Source of the DNA: Streptomyces toyocaensis
Lineage (GTDB): Bacteria; Actinomycetota; Actinomycetes; Streptomycetales; Streptomycetaceae
DNA length: 64,000 nucleotides
NCBI RefSeq assembly: GCF_000725125.1
Contig: NZ_JFCB01000020.1
Location: 82,464-146,463 of the forward strand
Direction: 5' to 3'
The notes beneath the pieces are model-generated. The model did no database searches. It worked only from the letters and a program-made list of their open reading frames with translations, and was not told where the DNA came from. Made by a program: the position numbers and the translations under genes. Shown here piece by piece: positions 43,087 to 51,147 of the stretch; within the stretch, counting starts at the first letter, position 1, and each line of letters begins with the position of its first letter.

Positions 43087-43614
43087 TCATCTGCCGTGGG
43101 CGCCGGCGTCGTCCACCGCCCAGCCGAGCGGGTACGGTTCCGGTTCGCCGGCGGGTGGCTCGCCGCCGGCCTCGTTGAAGGCGGTGAGCGCGCTGACCAG
43201 GGAGGCGCGCTGCGGCGGGGCGAGCCGCTCGACGATCGCCGCGAGATCGGTCCGGCGGCGCGCGGTGACGTCCTCGACGGTGCGGCGGCCCTCGTCGGTG
43301 AGCCCCAGCAGTGTCTCCCTGCGGTTGGCCGGGTTGGTCCGCCGGTCGGCGAGGCCGGCCGCTATCAGCCGGTCGACCATGCGCATCGCGGTGGACGGGG
43401 CGACGTGGAGCAGTTCGGCGAGCGCGACGAGCTTGGTGGCACCGCGGGTGGAGAGCACCATCAGCATGCGGAACTGCGGCAGCGTCACCCGCTCCTCGAC
43501 GGCGGCGAGGGACTGGGCGGAGACGGCCACCAGCAGCCGTGAGGCGGTCAGCACCGCGCGGGTGACCGCCTCGACGTCGTCCACGGTCCCGTCGGGGGCG
43601 TCACGCTCCGGCAT
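43087..43614 (-). CDS. MarR-family transcriptional regulator
   Basis: A 175-residue MarR regulator. The winged helix reads RVTLPQFRMLMVLSTRGATK, then LAELLHVAPSTAMRMVDRLI and the wing RRTNPANRRETLLGLTDEG. The ATG at 43614 has AAAGGA 6 bases upstream. No divergently transcribed target is adjacent, so the regulon is unknown; the nearest upstream gene, on the same strand, is a PP2C phosphatase. Confidence 0.9.
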   Translation of the reverse strand: MPERDAPDGTVDDVEAVTRAVLTASRLLVAVSAQSLAAVEERVTLPQFRMLMVLSTRGATKLVALAELLHVAPSTAMRMVDRLIAAGLADRRTNPANRRETLLGLTDEGRRTVEDVTARRRTDLAAIVERLAPPQRASLVSALTAFNEAGGEPPAGEPEPYPLGWAVDDAGAHGR

Positions 43615-43646
43615 GTGTCCTTTGTACCTCTCCCGGGGCCTCCCAC

Positions 43647-44735
43647 TCATCCGGTGGGCGCGGATCCGGGGTCCTGGTGCCGCTGGTAACGGAGCAGGAG
43701 CATCGCGGCGTCGTCGTCGGGCGGCCCTCCCGTGTGCCGGACCAGGTCCTCGCGCAGGGCCTCCAGGGCCCGGTGCGCGTCGGGTTCCTTCAGCAGGTGC
43801 GTGCGCTCGCCCAGCGGGTAGAAGCGGCCCTCCCGGTCGCGGGCCTCGGTGACGCCGTCGGTGTAGAGCAGCAACTGCTCCCCCGGGGCGAACGCCACCC
43901 GGTAGGGCTCCGGCCCGCCGGCTCCGGGCGCGGACAGACCCAGCGGCAGCGCGAACTCCGGAGGCTCCGGGAAGTCGGTGCTGCCGTCGCGGCGTACGAG
44001 CAGGGGGGCCGGGTGACCGTAGTTGAGAAGGACGACCTCCTGGTCGGAGCCGATCTCCGCCAGGACGGCGGTGACGAAGCGTTCGCCCTCCAGTTCCCTG
44101 GCCACGCTGCGCTCCACCCGCTCGCCCAGACCGACCAGGTCGGGCTCGTCGTAGGCGGCCTCCCGGAACGCGCCGAGCACCACGGCGGCCGTCTCCACCG
44201 CGGCCAGGCCCTTGCCCTGCACGTCGCCGAGGATGACGCGGACGCCGTGCGGCGAGGCCACCACCTCGTACAGGTCGCCGCCGATGCGGGCCTGTGCGAC
44301 GGCGGACGTGTACGACACGGCCGCCTGCACGGGGCCGGCGGTCAGCGGCACCGGCCGCAGCAGCACCCGCTGGGCGACCTCGGCGATCGACCGCACGTTC
44401 GCCAGCTCCGCCTCCCGGCGCGACCGGGCCACGGCGGCCGCGATGCCGACACCGGTCACTCCGGCCACCGACGCCATGGCGGTGTAGCCGCGGGGCTTCA
44501 CGAAGAGCCCGTTGTACAGGCCGAGACCCACGCAGAGCAGCAGCGCCAGCGCGCCGATCGCCGCGGTGCGGCGCCAGCCGCCGGTCAGTCCGGCGAAGGC
44601 CGGCCCGAGGGACACCAGGGGCAGCAGGCCGATCCCCGGGCCCACCATGACGTCGACGACGGCGATCACCGCCATCACCACCAGGGGCGTCCAGGCCAGG
44701 ACCCTCCGGCCCGATCGCGGTTCGTCGTCGGTCAT
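43647..44735 (-). CDS. Membrane-anchored PP2C SpoIIE-type phosphatase
   Basis: A 362-residue protein. Three membrane helices occupy residues about 15-110, followed by a linker helix and a SpoIIE phosphatase domain: IGGDLYEVVASPHGVRV, LGDVQGKGLAAVETAAVV, YTDGVTEARDREG and DDDAAMLLL. It probably dephosphorylates a STAS anti-anti-sigma factor in response to a membrane signal. The ATG at 44735 has GGAG upstream. It is one of three such phosphatases in the window. Confidence 0.92.
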   Translation of the reverse strand: MTDDEPRSGRRVLAWTPLVVMAVIAVVDVMVGPGIGLLPLVSLGPAFAGLTGGWRRTAAIGALALLLCVGLGLYNGLFVKPRGYTAMASVAGVTGVGIAAAVARSRREAELANVRSIAEVAQRVLLRPVPLTAGPVQAAVSYTSAVAQARIGGDLYEVVASPHGVRVILGDVQGKGLAAVETAAVVLGAFREAAYDEPDLVGLGERVERSVARELEGERFVTAVLAEIGSDQEVVLLNYGHPAPLLVRRDGSTDFPEPPEFALPLGLSAPGAGGPEPYRVAFAPGEQLLLYTDGVTEARDREGRFYPLGERTHLLKEPDAHRALEALREDLVRHTGGPPDDDAAMLLLRYQRHQDPGSAPTG

Positions 44736-44817
44736 CTTCCTGCTCCAGCGGTGTCGGGGCACACGAGGGCCGCCCTCTTCCTCCGCGGACGCCCCCTGCC
44801 CCGTCTTTAGACTATGC

Positions 44818-44857
44818 AAAGGTCGTGCAGGGGCCGCGCCCCCCGCAGCGGACCTTT
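44818..44857. repeat. Inverted repeat in a divergent promoter region
   Basis: AAAGGTC (44818-44824) and GACCTTT (44851-44857) flank a GC-rich inner hairpin. They lie between the membrane phosphatase (leftward) and a small membrane protein (rightward), and could be an operator or an RNA hairpin. Confidence 0.45.
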
Positions 44858-45004
44858 ATGCAATCGAGTCCCCCCGACGCGGGGGTGAACGGCCGCCCGG
44901 TCCCCTGTCCTTCGGTTTTTGCGCTGTGCAATGATCCTGCCGGGACCCCGGCGAGTCGGCCGAGAGGCCGTCGCGGGCTCCCGCACTCGAGAGGGGGAAC
45001 GCAC

Positions 45005-45517
45005 GTGACCGCGCAGGGTTCGGACGCCGGCGGACCGCCGGACGAGCACGACGGCGCGCCGCCCGTGCCCGATGACGTCTGGCAGCGGTTCCTCACCGAC
45101 ACCGAGCACGCCATCAGGGCCACCGCCCCCAGGGAGCCCTCCGCACGCCGGCGGACCTCCGGTGCGCGGCCGGAGCCCCCCGCCCGGACCGGGGCGCCGC
45201 GGACGGACGGCGGGACCGCGCCGGTCGGTGAGCTGTGGCACCCCGGCGATCCGTGGCAGGGCCCGTCCTGGCGGGACATGGACCGCGGTGCCAGAGTGCG
45301 CCGTGTCGGACGCGTGGCGGGCACGGCCGCCGCCATCGCCCTGGTCCTCGGCGCGTGGTCCCAGCTGTCCACCGGGGCGGGCACCCCGGCGGAGGCACCG
45401 GACGGCGACAGCGTCCTGCAGCAGTCGGAGGTCGCCCCGGCGGACCTGCCCACGGCGACGTCCGAGCCGCCCGGGCCGGCCTCACCGGCCCCCTCCGAGC
45501 CGGCCGTCCAGGGCTGA
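45005..45517 (+). CDS. Single-pass membrane protein of unknown function
   Basis: A 170-residue protein. A cytoplasmic N-terminal half contains PPVPDDVWQRFLTDTEHAIR, common to a family of Streptomyces membrane hypotheticals. One transmembrane helix (about residues 102-120, GTAAAIALVLGAWSQL) and a Pro/Ser-rich outer tail follow. The GTG at 45005 has GAGAGGGGGAAC upstream. A role as a small signalling or anti-sigma-like protein is possible but not shown. Confidence 0.6.
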   Translation: MTAQGSDAGGPPDEHDGAPPVPDDVWQRFLTDTEHAIRATAPREPSARRRTSGARPEPPARTGAPRTDGGTAPVGELWHPGDPWQGPSWRDMDRGARVRRVGRVAGTAAAIALVLGAWSQLSTGAGTPAEAPDGDSVLQQSEVAPADLPTATSEPPGPASPAPSEPAVQG

Positions 45518-45564
45518 GGCGTCCCCGGCGTCCGCGCCGGACGTGCCGTACGCGGCGGTGCGGC

Positions 45565-47205
45565 TCAGTCGCTCAGTGCCGCGAGTACCACGGACTTGGC
45601 CTCCTCCTGCACCCGCCGGAGGTGGTCGGGGCCCTGGAAGGACTCGGCGTAGATCTTGTAAACGTCCTCGGTGCCGGAGGGGCGGGCGGCGAACCAGGCG
45701 CTGTCCGTGGTCACCTTGATACCGCCGATGGACGCGCCGTTGCCCGGTGCCTCGGTGAGCACGGACGTGACCGCCTCCCCGGCCAGGGTGTCGGCGGTGA
45801 CCTGGGCCGGGGAGAGCTTCGCCAGGCGGGCCTTCTCCTCGCGGGTGGCCGGTGCGTCGATGCGCTCGTAGGCGGGCTCGCCGAAGCGGGCGGTGAGCGC
45901 GGCGTAGTGCTCGGAGGGCGTCTTCCCGGTGACCGCCGTGATCTCGGAGGCGAGCAGCGCCAGGATGATGCCGTCCTTGTCGGTGGTCCACACCGAGCCG
46001 TCCCGGCGCAGGAAGGAGGCACCGGCGGATTCCTCACCGCCGAAGCCGAGGGTCCCGTCGACGAGTCCGTCCACGAACCACTTGAACCCGACGGGGACCT
46101 CGACCAGTTCGCGCTTCAGGTCGGCGGCGACCCGGTCGATCATCGCGGAGGACACCAGCGTCTTGCCCACCCCGGCCTCCGACGGCCACTGCTCGCGGTG
46201 CGCGTAGAGGTAACCGATCGCCGTGGCGAGGTAGTGGTTGGGGTTCATCAGCCCGGCGTCCGGGGTGACGATGCCGTGCCGGTCGGCGTCCGCGTCGTTG
46301 CCGGTGGCGATGTCGAAGCGGTCGCGCTGCCGGATGAGGGACGCCATGGCGTACGGCGAGGAGCAGTCCATCCGGATCCTGCCGTCCCAGTCGAGCGTCA
46401 TGAACCGCCAGGTGGGGTCGGTGAGCGGGTTGACCACGGTGAGGTCGAGCCGGTGCTGTTCGGCGATCCGGCCCCAGTACGCGACGGACGCCCCGCCCAG
46501 CGGATCGGCGCCGATCCGCACGCCGGCCGCGCGGATCGCCTCCAGGTCCAGCACCTGCGGCAGGTCCGCGACGTAGGTGCCGAGGAAGTCGTACCGGCCG
46601 GTCCCGGGTGCGGCGAGGGCGCGGGCGTACGGCATGCGGCGGACGTCGTTCATGCCGCCGCGGATGATGTCGTTGGCCCGGTCCTGGATCCAGCCGGTCG
46701 CGTCCGAGCCGGCGGGACCACCGCTCGGCGGGTTGTACTTGAACCCGCCGTCGCCGGGCGGGTTGTGTGACGGGGTGACCACGACACCGTCCGCGAGGCC
46801 CGTGGTGCGGCCCCGGTTGTGGGTGAGGACGGCGTGCGAGACCGCCGGGGTCGGGGTGTAGCCGTCGGCGCTGTCGATGAGCACCGTGACCCCGTTGGCC
46901 GCGAACACCTCCAGGGCGGTGACCCGGGCGGGCTCGGACAGCGCGTGGGTGTCGGCACCGAGGAAGAGCGGGCCGTCGGTCCCCCGGCCGGCGCGGTACT
47001 CGCAGATGGCCTGGCTGGTCGCGGCGATGTGATCCTCGTTGAACGCGGCCGCCAGGGACGAACCGCGGTGACCCGACGTCCCGAAAGCGACGCACTGTCC
47101 CGGATCGTCCAGATCCGGGTGCAGTGCGTAGTACGCCGTGACCAGCCGAGCGACGTCGACGAGATCCTCGGGGCCGGCCGGGCCGCCCGCTCGCTCGTGC
47201 TGCAT
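45565..47205 (-). CDS. pgm: Alpha-D-glucose phosphate-specific phosphoglucomutase
   Basis: A 546-residue phosphohexomutase interconverting glucose 1-phosphate and glucose 6-phosphate. Motifs are FGTSGHRG near residue 43, the phosphoserine loop TPSHNPPGDGG, the metal loop GNDADADRHG, the sugar loop GEESAGASFL, and the phosphate-binding RPSGTEDVYKIY at the end. It supplies precursors for trehalose, glycogen and UDP-glucose. The ATG at 47205 has GGAGGAG upstream. Confidence 0.95.
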   Translation of the reverse strand: MQHERAGGPAGPEDLVDVARLVTAYYALHPDLDDPGQCVAFGTSGHRGSSLAAAFNEDHIAATSQAICEYRAGRGTDGPLFLGADTHALSEPARVTALEVFAANGVTVLIDSADGYTPTPAVSHAVLTHNRGRTTGLADGVVVTPSHNPPGDGGFKYNPPSGGPAGSDATGWIQDRANDIIRGGMNDVRRMPYARALAAPGTGRYDFLGTYVADLPQVLDLEAIRAAGVRIGADPLGGASVAYWGRIAEQHRLDLTVVNPLTDPTWRFMTLDWDGRIRMDCSSPYAMASLIRQRDRFDIATGNDADADRHGIVTPDAGLMNPNHYLATAIGYLYAHREQWPSEAGVGKTLVSSAMIDRVAADLKRELVEVPVGFKWFVDGLVDGTLGFGGEESAGASFLRRDGSVWTTDKDGIILALLASEITAVTGKTPSEHYAALTARFGEPAYERIDAPATREEKARLAKLSPAQVTADTLAGEAVTSVLTEAPGNGASIGGIKVTTDSAWFAARPSGTEDVYKIYAESFQGPDHLRRVQEEAKSVVLAALSD

Positions 47206-47309
47206 GTGCCCACTCCTCCGCATGGGTTGATTCTTCGCTTGCGGAGACATCTTTCCCCGTCGGGGCCGCACCGCGCGAGTGGGCCCGGCGCCGCCCGGCC
47301 GCCCCGCGG

Positions 47310-47738
47310 TCAGATCCGTCCGCCGGTCATCCTCGTGAGGGGGCCGTGGGTGTGGCGTTCCGCGCGACGGCCCACCGCGTAGGAGGCGGCGGTCAGCGCG
47401 GTCAGTCCGGCCGCGGCACCCGCGGCGACGAGCCTGCGGTTGGCGATGACCGTCCAGGCCGTCTTGGCGCCGGCCGCGACCTGTCCCGAGGTGGCGACGA
47501 CCGCGCGGCGGCCCGCCTCGACGCCCTTGGCGGCGGTCTGCGCGGCGCCGCTCGCCACCTGGGCCGCGCGGCCGGCACCCGACGCGGCCGCTGACGTGGC
47601 GTCACCCGCCTTGCCCGCGGCGCCGCGAGCGGCGTCACCGGTGGAAGCGGTCGCCTTGTCCGTAGCCTCCTTGGCCTTGGACGCGACGGTCCGGGTGGAC
47701 GTGGTCTTCCGGTTCGCGTTCTTGTTCTCTTCACTCAT
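47310..47738 (-). CDS. Ala-rich, LEA-like small membrane-associated protein
   Basis: A 142-residue protein. The first 90 residues are Ala/Lys/Thr-rich repeats (SKAKEATDKATASTGDAARG, GAGRAAQVASGAAQTAAKGV) reminiscent of late-embryogenesis-abundant or ATP-synthase-subunit-b-like helices. A hydrophobic helix near residue 115 (LVAAGAAAGLTALTAASYAV) ends in a short basic tail. Desiccation or osmotic protection is a guess. The start at 47738 lacks a strong ribosome-binding site. Confidence 0.6.
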   Translation of the reverse strand: MSEENKNANRKTTSTRTVASKAKEATDKATASTGDAARGAAGKAGDATSAAASGAGRAAQVASGAAQTAAKGVEAGRRAVVATSGQVAAGAKTAWTVIANRRLVAAGAAAGLTALTAASYAVGRRAERHTHGPLTRMTGGRI

Positions 47739-47806
47739 GGACACCGCATTGCCGCAGACTTCCGCACCAAACACGCCCCGTCACGGGGCCCTGCCCCCGC
47801 CCGCAG

Positions 47807-47831
47807 GGCTGAGTCCGTCCGCCGGGGGTAC
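47807..47831 (+). promoter_or_regulatory. Sigma-B-type promoter before a small basic-protein gene
   Basis: GGCT (47807-47810), 15 bases, then GGGTAC (47826-47831), a full match to the GNNT-N14-16-GGGTAY consensus, 48 bases before the ATG at 47880. Confidence 0.6.
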
Positions 47832-47879
47832 GTGGAATACGGCAGGCACCAGAGCGGACATCCGCGGAAAGGAGCACCC

Positions 47880-48032
47880 ATGCCGAGCATGGTGGAGCGC
47901 ATCAAACAGTTCGCCCGGAGCCCTCAGGGGCGGCGTACGACCGAGCAGGTGCGGCGGGCCGCCGCCGATCCCCGGCGCCGGGCCCAGGCACAGCGTCTGC
48001 TGGGCAAACTCCGCGGGGGTGGCCACCGTTGA
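47880..48032 (+). CDS. Small basic protein of unknown function
   Basis: A 50-residue, strongly basic, helical protein starting MPSMVERIKQFARSPQGRRT. AAAGGAG precedes the ATG. Such small basic helices recur in Streptomyces stress regulons, and the sigma-B-type promoter supports that. It may bind nucleic acid. The RsbW-like gene starts 70 bases later and could share the transcript. Confidence 0.7.
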   Translation: MPSMVERIKQFARSPQGRRTTEQVRRAAADPRRRAQAQRLLGKLRGGGHR

Positions 48033-48102
48033 GTTCCGGCACTCCCGCGCGCGCGGCCCGGCGACCGGCCGGGCCGCGCGACCGTGACCAGGAAGGACCA
48101 CC

Positions 48103-48525
48103 ATGACCGGATCATCGGTCCGCGCAGTGGGCTGGGCGCGCTCGCTGCCGCTGGACAGCGAGGTGAAGGCGGCCCGGGACTGGGCACGCGCGCACCTCGA
48201 CGCGGTGGGCTGGACCACCACCGCTCCCGAAACGGTGGACGCCGTGCTGCTGACCGTGTCGGAGCTGGTCACCAACGCCCACCGGCACGCCCACAGCAGC
48301 GCCCAGCTGATCATGACCTGGGACCAGCGGTGTCTGCACATCTCGGTGCACGACACCTCGGCCGCCCTCCCGGCGCCCCGGCGGCCGAGCACGGAACGCC
48401 TCGGCGGGCGCGGCATGCTCCTCGTGGACGCCCTGGCCGACGAGTGGGAGGCCCACCCCTGTCCCCACGGCAAGACCGTCACCGCCTGCTTCCTCGGGCC
48501 CGGGCCGGAGGAGTCGCGGGACTGA
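48103..48525 (+). CDS. RsbW-like ATP-binding anti-sigma factor (HATPase_c_2)
   Basis: A 140-residue histidine-kinase-like ATPase. The N-box TVSELVTNAHRHAHSSAQL and the G2-like GRGMLLVDALADEWEAH are clear. Proteins of this type phosphorylate STAS antagonists and sequester a sigma factor, but many Streptomyces copies have unknown partners. It is 818 bases from the PP2C-B12-STAS operon on the same strand, so it is a candidate partner for that STAS protein. It may be cotranscribed from the sigma-B-type promoter at 47807. Confidence 0.88.
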   Translation: MTGSSVRAVGWARSLPLDSEVKAARDWARAHLDAVGWTTTAPETVDAVLLTVSELVTNAHRHAHSSAQLIMTWDQRCLHISVHDTSAALPAPRRPSTERLGGRGMLLVDALADEWEAHPCPHGKTVTACFLGPGPEESRD

Positions 48526-48600
48526 GCGGCCCCCGTGCGGGAGGGGGCGGGCGCGCGGCCGTAGGATCGGCCGGTCCGAGCCTGCAAGGAGCCCCGCCCG

Positions 48601-49281
48601 GTGACCGCCGTCCTCCCGCCGCCCCGCACCTCCCCGCTGCTGCCGCCCCCGCGGCGCCTGACCCGGGTCGAGGACGGTGAACGACTGCACGCGCTGCTCT
48701 GGGTGGCCGGTCCCGGCCGGAGGATGGTCAGCAGTGCGGTGCTCGGTGGGGGCATCGGCGAGCGGGCCTGGGTGCTCAACGCCCAGGTGGCCCACGGCTA
48801 CCGGCGCACCGATCCCGACCGGCATCTCGCGGGCCTCGCCGCCGCCGCGGGCGCGCGGGGGCCGGGAGTGGGACTGATGACGGCGGCGGACGTGTCGGCG
48901 TTCACCCACGCGCACGACGAAGGCGCGGACGCCTTCGTCACGGCCGGCATCGACGTGCGTGGCTGGGCCGCCGTGCCCGGCGCGGGCACGGGCGGGCCGC
49001 AGGCGCCGGGTACGATCAACATCGTCGCCGCCGTGCCGGTCCCGCTGAGCGACGCGGCCCTGGTCAACGCGGTGGCCACCGTCACGGAAGCGAAGGTGCA
49101 GGCTCTCGTGGAGGCGGGCCACGACTGCTCCGGGACTCCCACCGACGCGGTGTGCGTGATTTCCCACATTCCCGACTCCGGCCAGAGGGAATACGCCTTC
49201 GCCGGACCCCGCTCCCTGTGGGGAGCGCGACTGGCCCGTGCCGTCCACGGCGCCGTGCGTGCGGCCGTGTCCGCCGCCTGA
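48601..49281 (+). CDS. cbiZ: Adenosylcobinamide amidohydrolase CbiZ
   Basis: A 226-residue CbiZ-family enzyme that cleaves the aminopropanol from adenosylcobinamide so the corrin can enter the archaeal-type salvage route. Family boxes are WVLNAQVAHGYR and SGTPTDAVCVISH, with the glycine-rich GGGIGERAW. GTG at 48601 has AAGGAG 9 bases upstream. No other cobalamin-salvage gene lies within the window, while a B12-binding regulator gene is less than 2 kb downstream; the pairing is notable. Confidence 0.88.
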   Translation: MTAVLPPPRTSPLLPPPRRLTRVEDGERLHALLWVAGPGRRMVSSAVLGGGIGERAWVLNAQVAHGYRRTDPDRHLAGLAAAAGARGPGVGLMTAADVSAFTHAHDEGADAFVTAGIDVRGWAAVPGAGTGGPQAPGTINIVAAVPVPLSDAALVNAVATVTEAKVQALVEAGHDCSGTPTDAVCVISHIPDSGQREYAFAGPRSLWGARLARAVHGAVRAAVSAA

Positions 49282-49324
49282 GTCCCCGCCCGGCGCGGTC
49301 GTACGGCCGGGGGCACGAGGGGCC

Positions 49325-49349
49325 GACTGAGGACCGCGCTCCGGGGTAC
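49325..49349 (+). promoter_or_regulatory. Sigma-B-type promoter of the PP2C-B12-STAS operon
   Basis: GACT (49325-49328), 15 bases, then GGGTAC (49344-49349), fitting GNNT-N14-16-GGGTAY. Transcription would begin about 58 bases before the GTG at 49414. It suggests feedback by a sigma-B-family factor. Confidence 0.6.
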
Positions 49350-49413
49350 CCGGCCGCCCGGCGGGCACACCTTCGCCCGGTTGGGTTGATTTGACGGACA
49401 CGGATGGGGGACC

Positions 49414-51147
49414 GTGGCAACCGGATCCCGTTCACCTGACAGAGAGGCGGTGGGGTGCGCACAGCGCGTGCCTGAGCTCGTGATTCCTTCCCCCGGCTTC
49501 CCGGCCCACCCGTGCGACGGGCGCGTCAGCGTCGGTCCGTCCTGGAAGGACGCCCCCTACCCGGTCCTGGTCCTCGATCCGAGCGGCGCTGTCCTCGACG
49601 CGAACCCACCTGCCCGGCTGCTCCTCACCGACCGCCACGGTGGGGGCGGCCCACCGGACGTGGTGCCGTCCTGGCTGACGGACGCCCACCGGAGCGTCAC
49701 CGACACCACCGGAACCACTCCGGCGGGCCCGTCGGCCGCCGGGGAGATCGGCGACCGGTTCTTCGAGGCGCATCCGAGCCGGCTCGAGGACGGCAGTGTC
49801 ATGTGGTGGCTGGTGGACGGCACCGGACGCCGCCGGGCGGAGACCTCCCTGCAGAGCGTGCGGGAGCAGGCGCGGACCCGTGCCCTGGTCTCCAGCACCC
49901 TGCTGTCGTCACTCAACGTGCCGCGCTGCGCGGAGGTCGCCGCTCAGCTGGCGGCGGAGCATCTCGCCGACGCCGCGCTGGTCGTCCTGCCGCCCGTGGG
50001 GCGCCGCTACCCCGTGACCCACGCCGTGCGCGGAGGGCCGGCCGTGCACGCCTCGCGTCAGTTCGATCCGCGCGCGGTCGCTGGGCTGGTCGAGGCTCTC
50101 CAGGGCTTCCCGCCGGTGCCGACGCGCTGGATCGACCCCGGCTCCCTTCCCGGGTGGGTCGTGCCGAAGGGCTTCGACCGGCCGGTCGGCTCCGTCATCA
50201 TCACACCGCTTCCCGGTCACGGGGTGTCCGCCGGCGCGCTGATCCTGCTGCGCTCCAGCACGGAACGCGCGTTCAGCCCGGACGAGGAGGCGTTCGCCCG
50301 GCTCTTCGCCGCACGCGCCGGGGCCGCGCTGTCGGCCGCGCGCCTGTACAGCGAGCAGAGCGCGATCACCACCACGCTCATGCGGGACCTGCTGCCGCCG
50401 ACGCTGGAGAGCCTGCACGGGGTGGAGTACGCGGGCCGCTACCGCGCCGCCAGTGACCACGAACGGGTCGGTGGTGACTTCTACGACGTGCACCCCGGAG
50501 CCGACGCCTCGAAGGAGACGTTCGTCGTGCTGGGCGACGTGGCGGGCAAGGGACTGGAAGCCGCGGTGCTGACCGGGAAGATCCGCAACACGCTGCACGC
50601 ACTGCTGCCGCTGGCGTCCGACCACGAGCAGGTCCTCACCCTGCTCAACGGGGCCCTGCTCAGCTCGCACCACACCCGCTTCGCCACCCTGGTGCTGGCC
50701 TCCGTCCGCAGGGAGGGGCACCGGGTGCGCCTCCGGGTGACCAGTGCCGGACATATGCCGCCGCTCATCATCCGCGCCGACGGCCGCGTCGAGGAGGCGG
50801 CCACCCACGGCACCCTCGTCGGAGCGCTGCCCTCCGTCTCGGTGCGGACGGCAGAGGAGGTGCTCGCTCCCGGTGAGACGTGTCTGCTCTACACCGACGG
50901 CATCACCGAGGCCCGCGGCGGACCGCTGGGTGACGAACTGTTCGGGGAAGACCGTCTGCGGCAGGCCCTGGTGGAGTGCGCCGGCATGCCGGGTGACGCC
51001 ATCGTGGAGCGGGTGCAGATGCTCGCCGCGCAGTGGCTGGGCCGCGGCAGGCACGACGACATGGCCACCCTCGCCGTCAGCGCACCCCGGACGGTGCCGA
51101 CGGCCGACGTGGTCGGCGTCGGCGGACCCCACGGGAGGAACACGTGA
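49414..51147 (+). CDS. PAS-GAF-PP2C SpoIIE-type phosphatase
   Basis: A 577-residue soluble sensor phosphatase. Residues about 45-145 look PAS-like (APYPVLVLDPSGAVLDANPP), about 150-315 GAF-like, and 330-565 a SpoIIE domain with VGGDFYDVHPG, LGDVAGKGLEAAVLTGKI, LYTDGITEARGG and RHDDMATLAV. It would dephosphorylate a STAS antagonist, probably in response to a ligand or redox state. The start is GTG at 49414. The stop overlaps the GTG of the B12-binding gene (GTGA), so stoichiometry is probably fixed. Confidence 0.9.
   Translation: MATGSRSPDREAVGCAQRVPELVIPSPGFPAHPCDGRVSVGPSWKDAPYPVLVLDPSGAVLDANPPARLLLTDRHGGGGPPDVVPSWLTDAHRSVTDTTGTTPAGPSAAGEIGDRFFEAHPSRLEDGSVMWWLVDGTGRRRAETSLQSVREQARTRALVSSTLLSSLNVPRCAEVAAQLAAEHLADAALVVLPPVGRRYPVTHAVRGGPAVHASRQFDPRAVAGLVEALQGFPPVPTRWIDPGSLPGWVVPKGFDRPVGSVIITPLPGHGVSAGALILLRSSTERAFSPDEEAFARLFAARAGAALSAARLYSEQSAITTTLMRDLLPPTLESLHGVEYAGRYRAASDHERVGGDFYDVHPGADASKETFVVLGDVAGKGLEAAVLTGKIRNTLHALLPLASDHEQVLTLLNGALLSSHHTRFATLVLASVRREGHRVRLRVTSAGHMPPLIIRADGRVEEAATHGTLVGALPSVSVRTAEEVLAPGETCLLYTDGITEARGGPLGDELFGEDRLRQALVECAGMPGDAIVERVQMLAAQWLGRGRHDDMATLAVSAPRTVPTADVVGVGGPHGRNT

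Noticed and set aside
45235..46770. A 511-codon plus-strand frame
   Set aside because: It is antisense to phosphoglucomutase, whose catalytic loops are all present.
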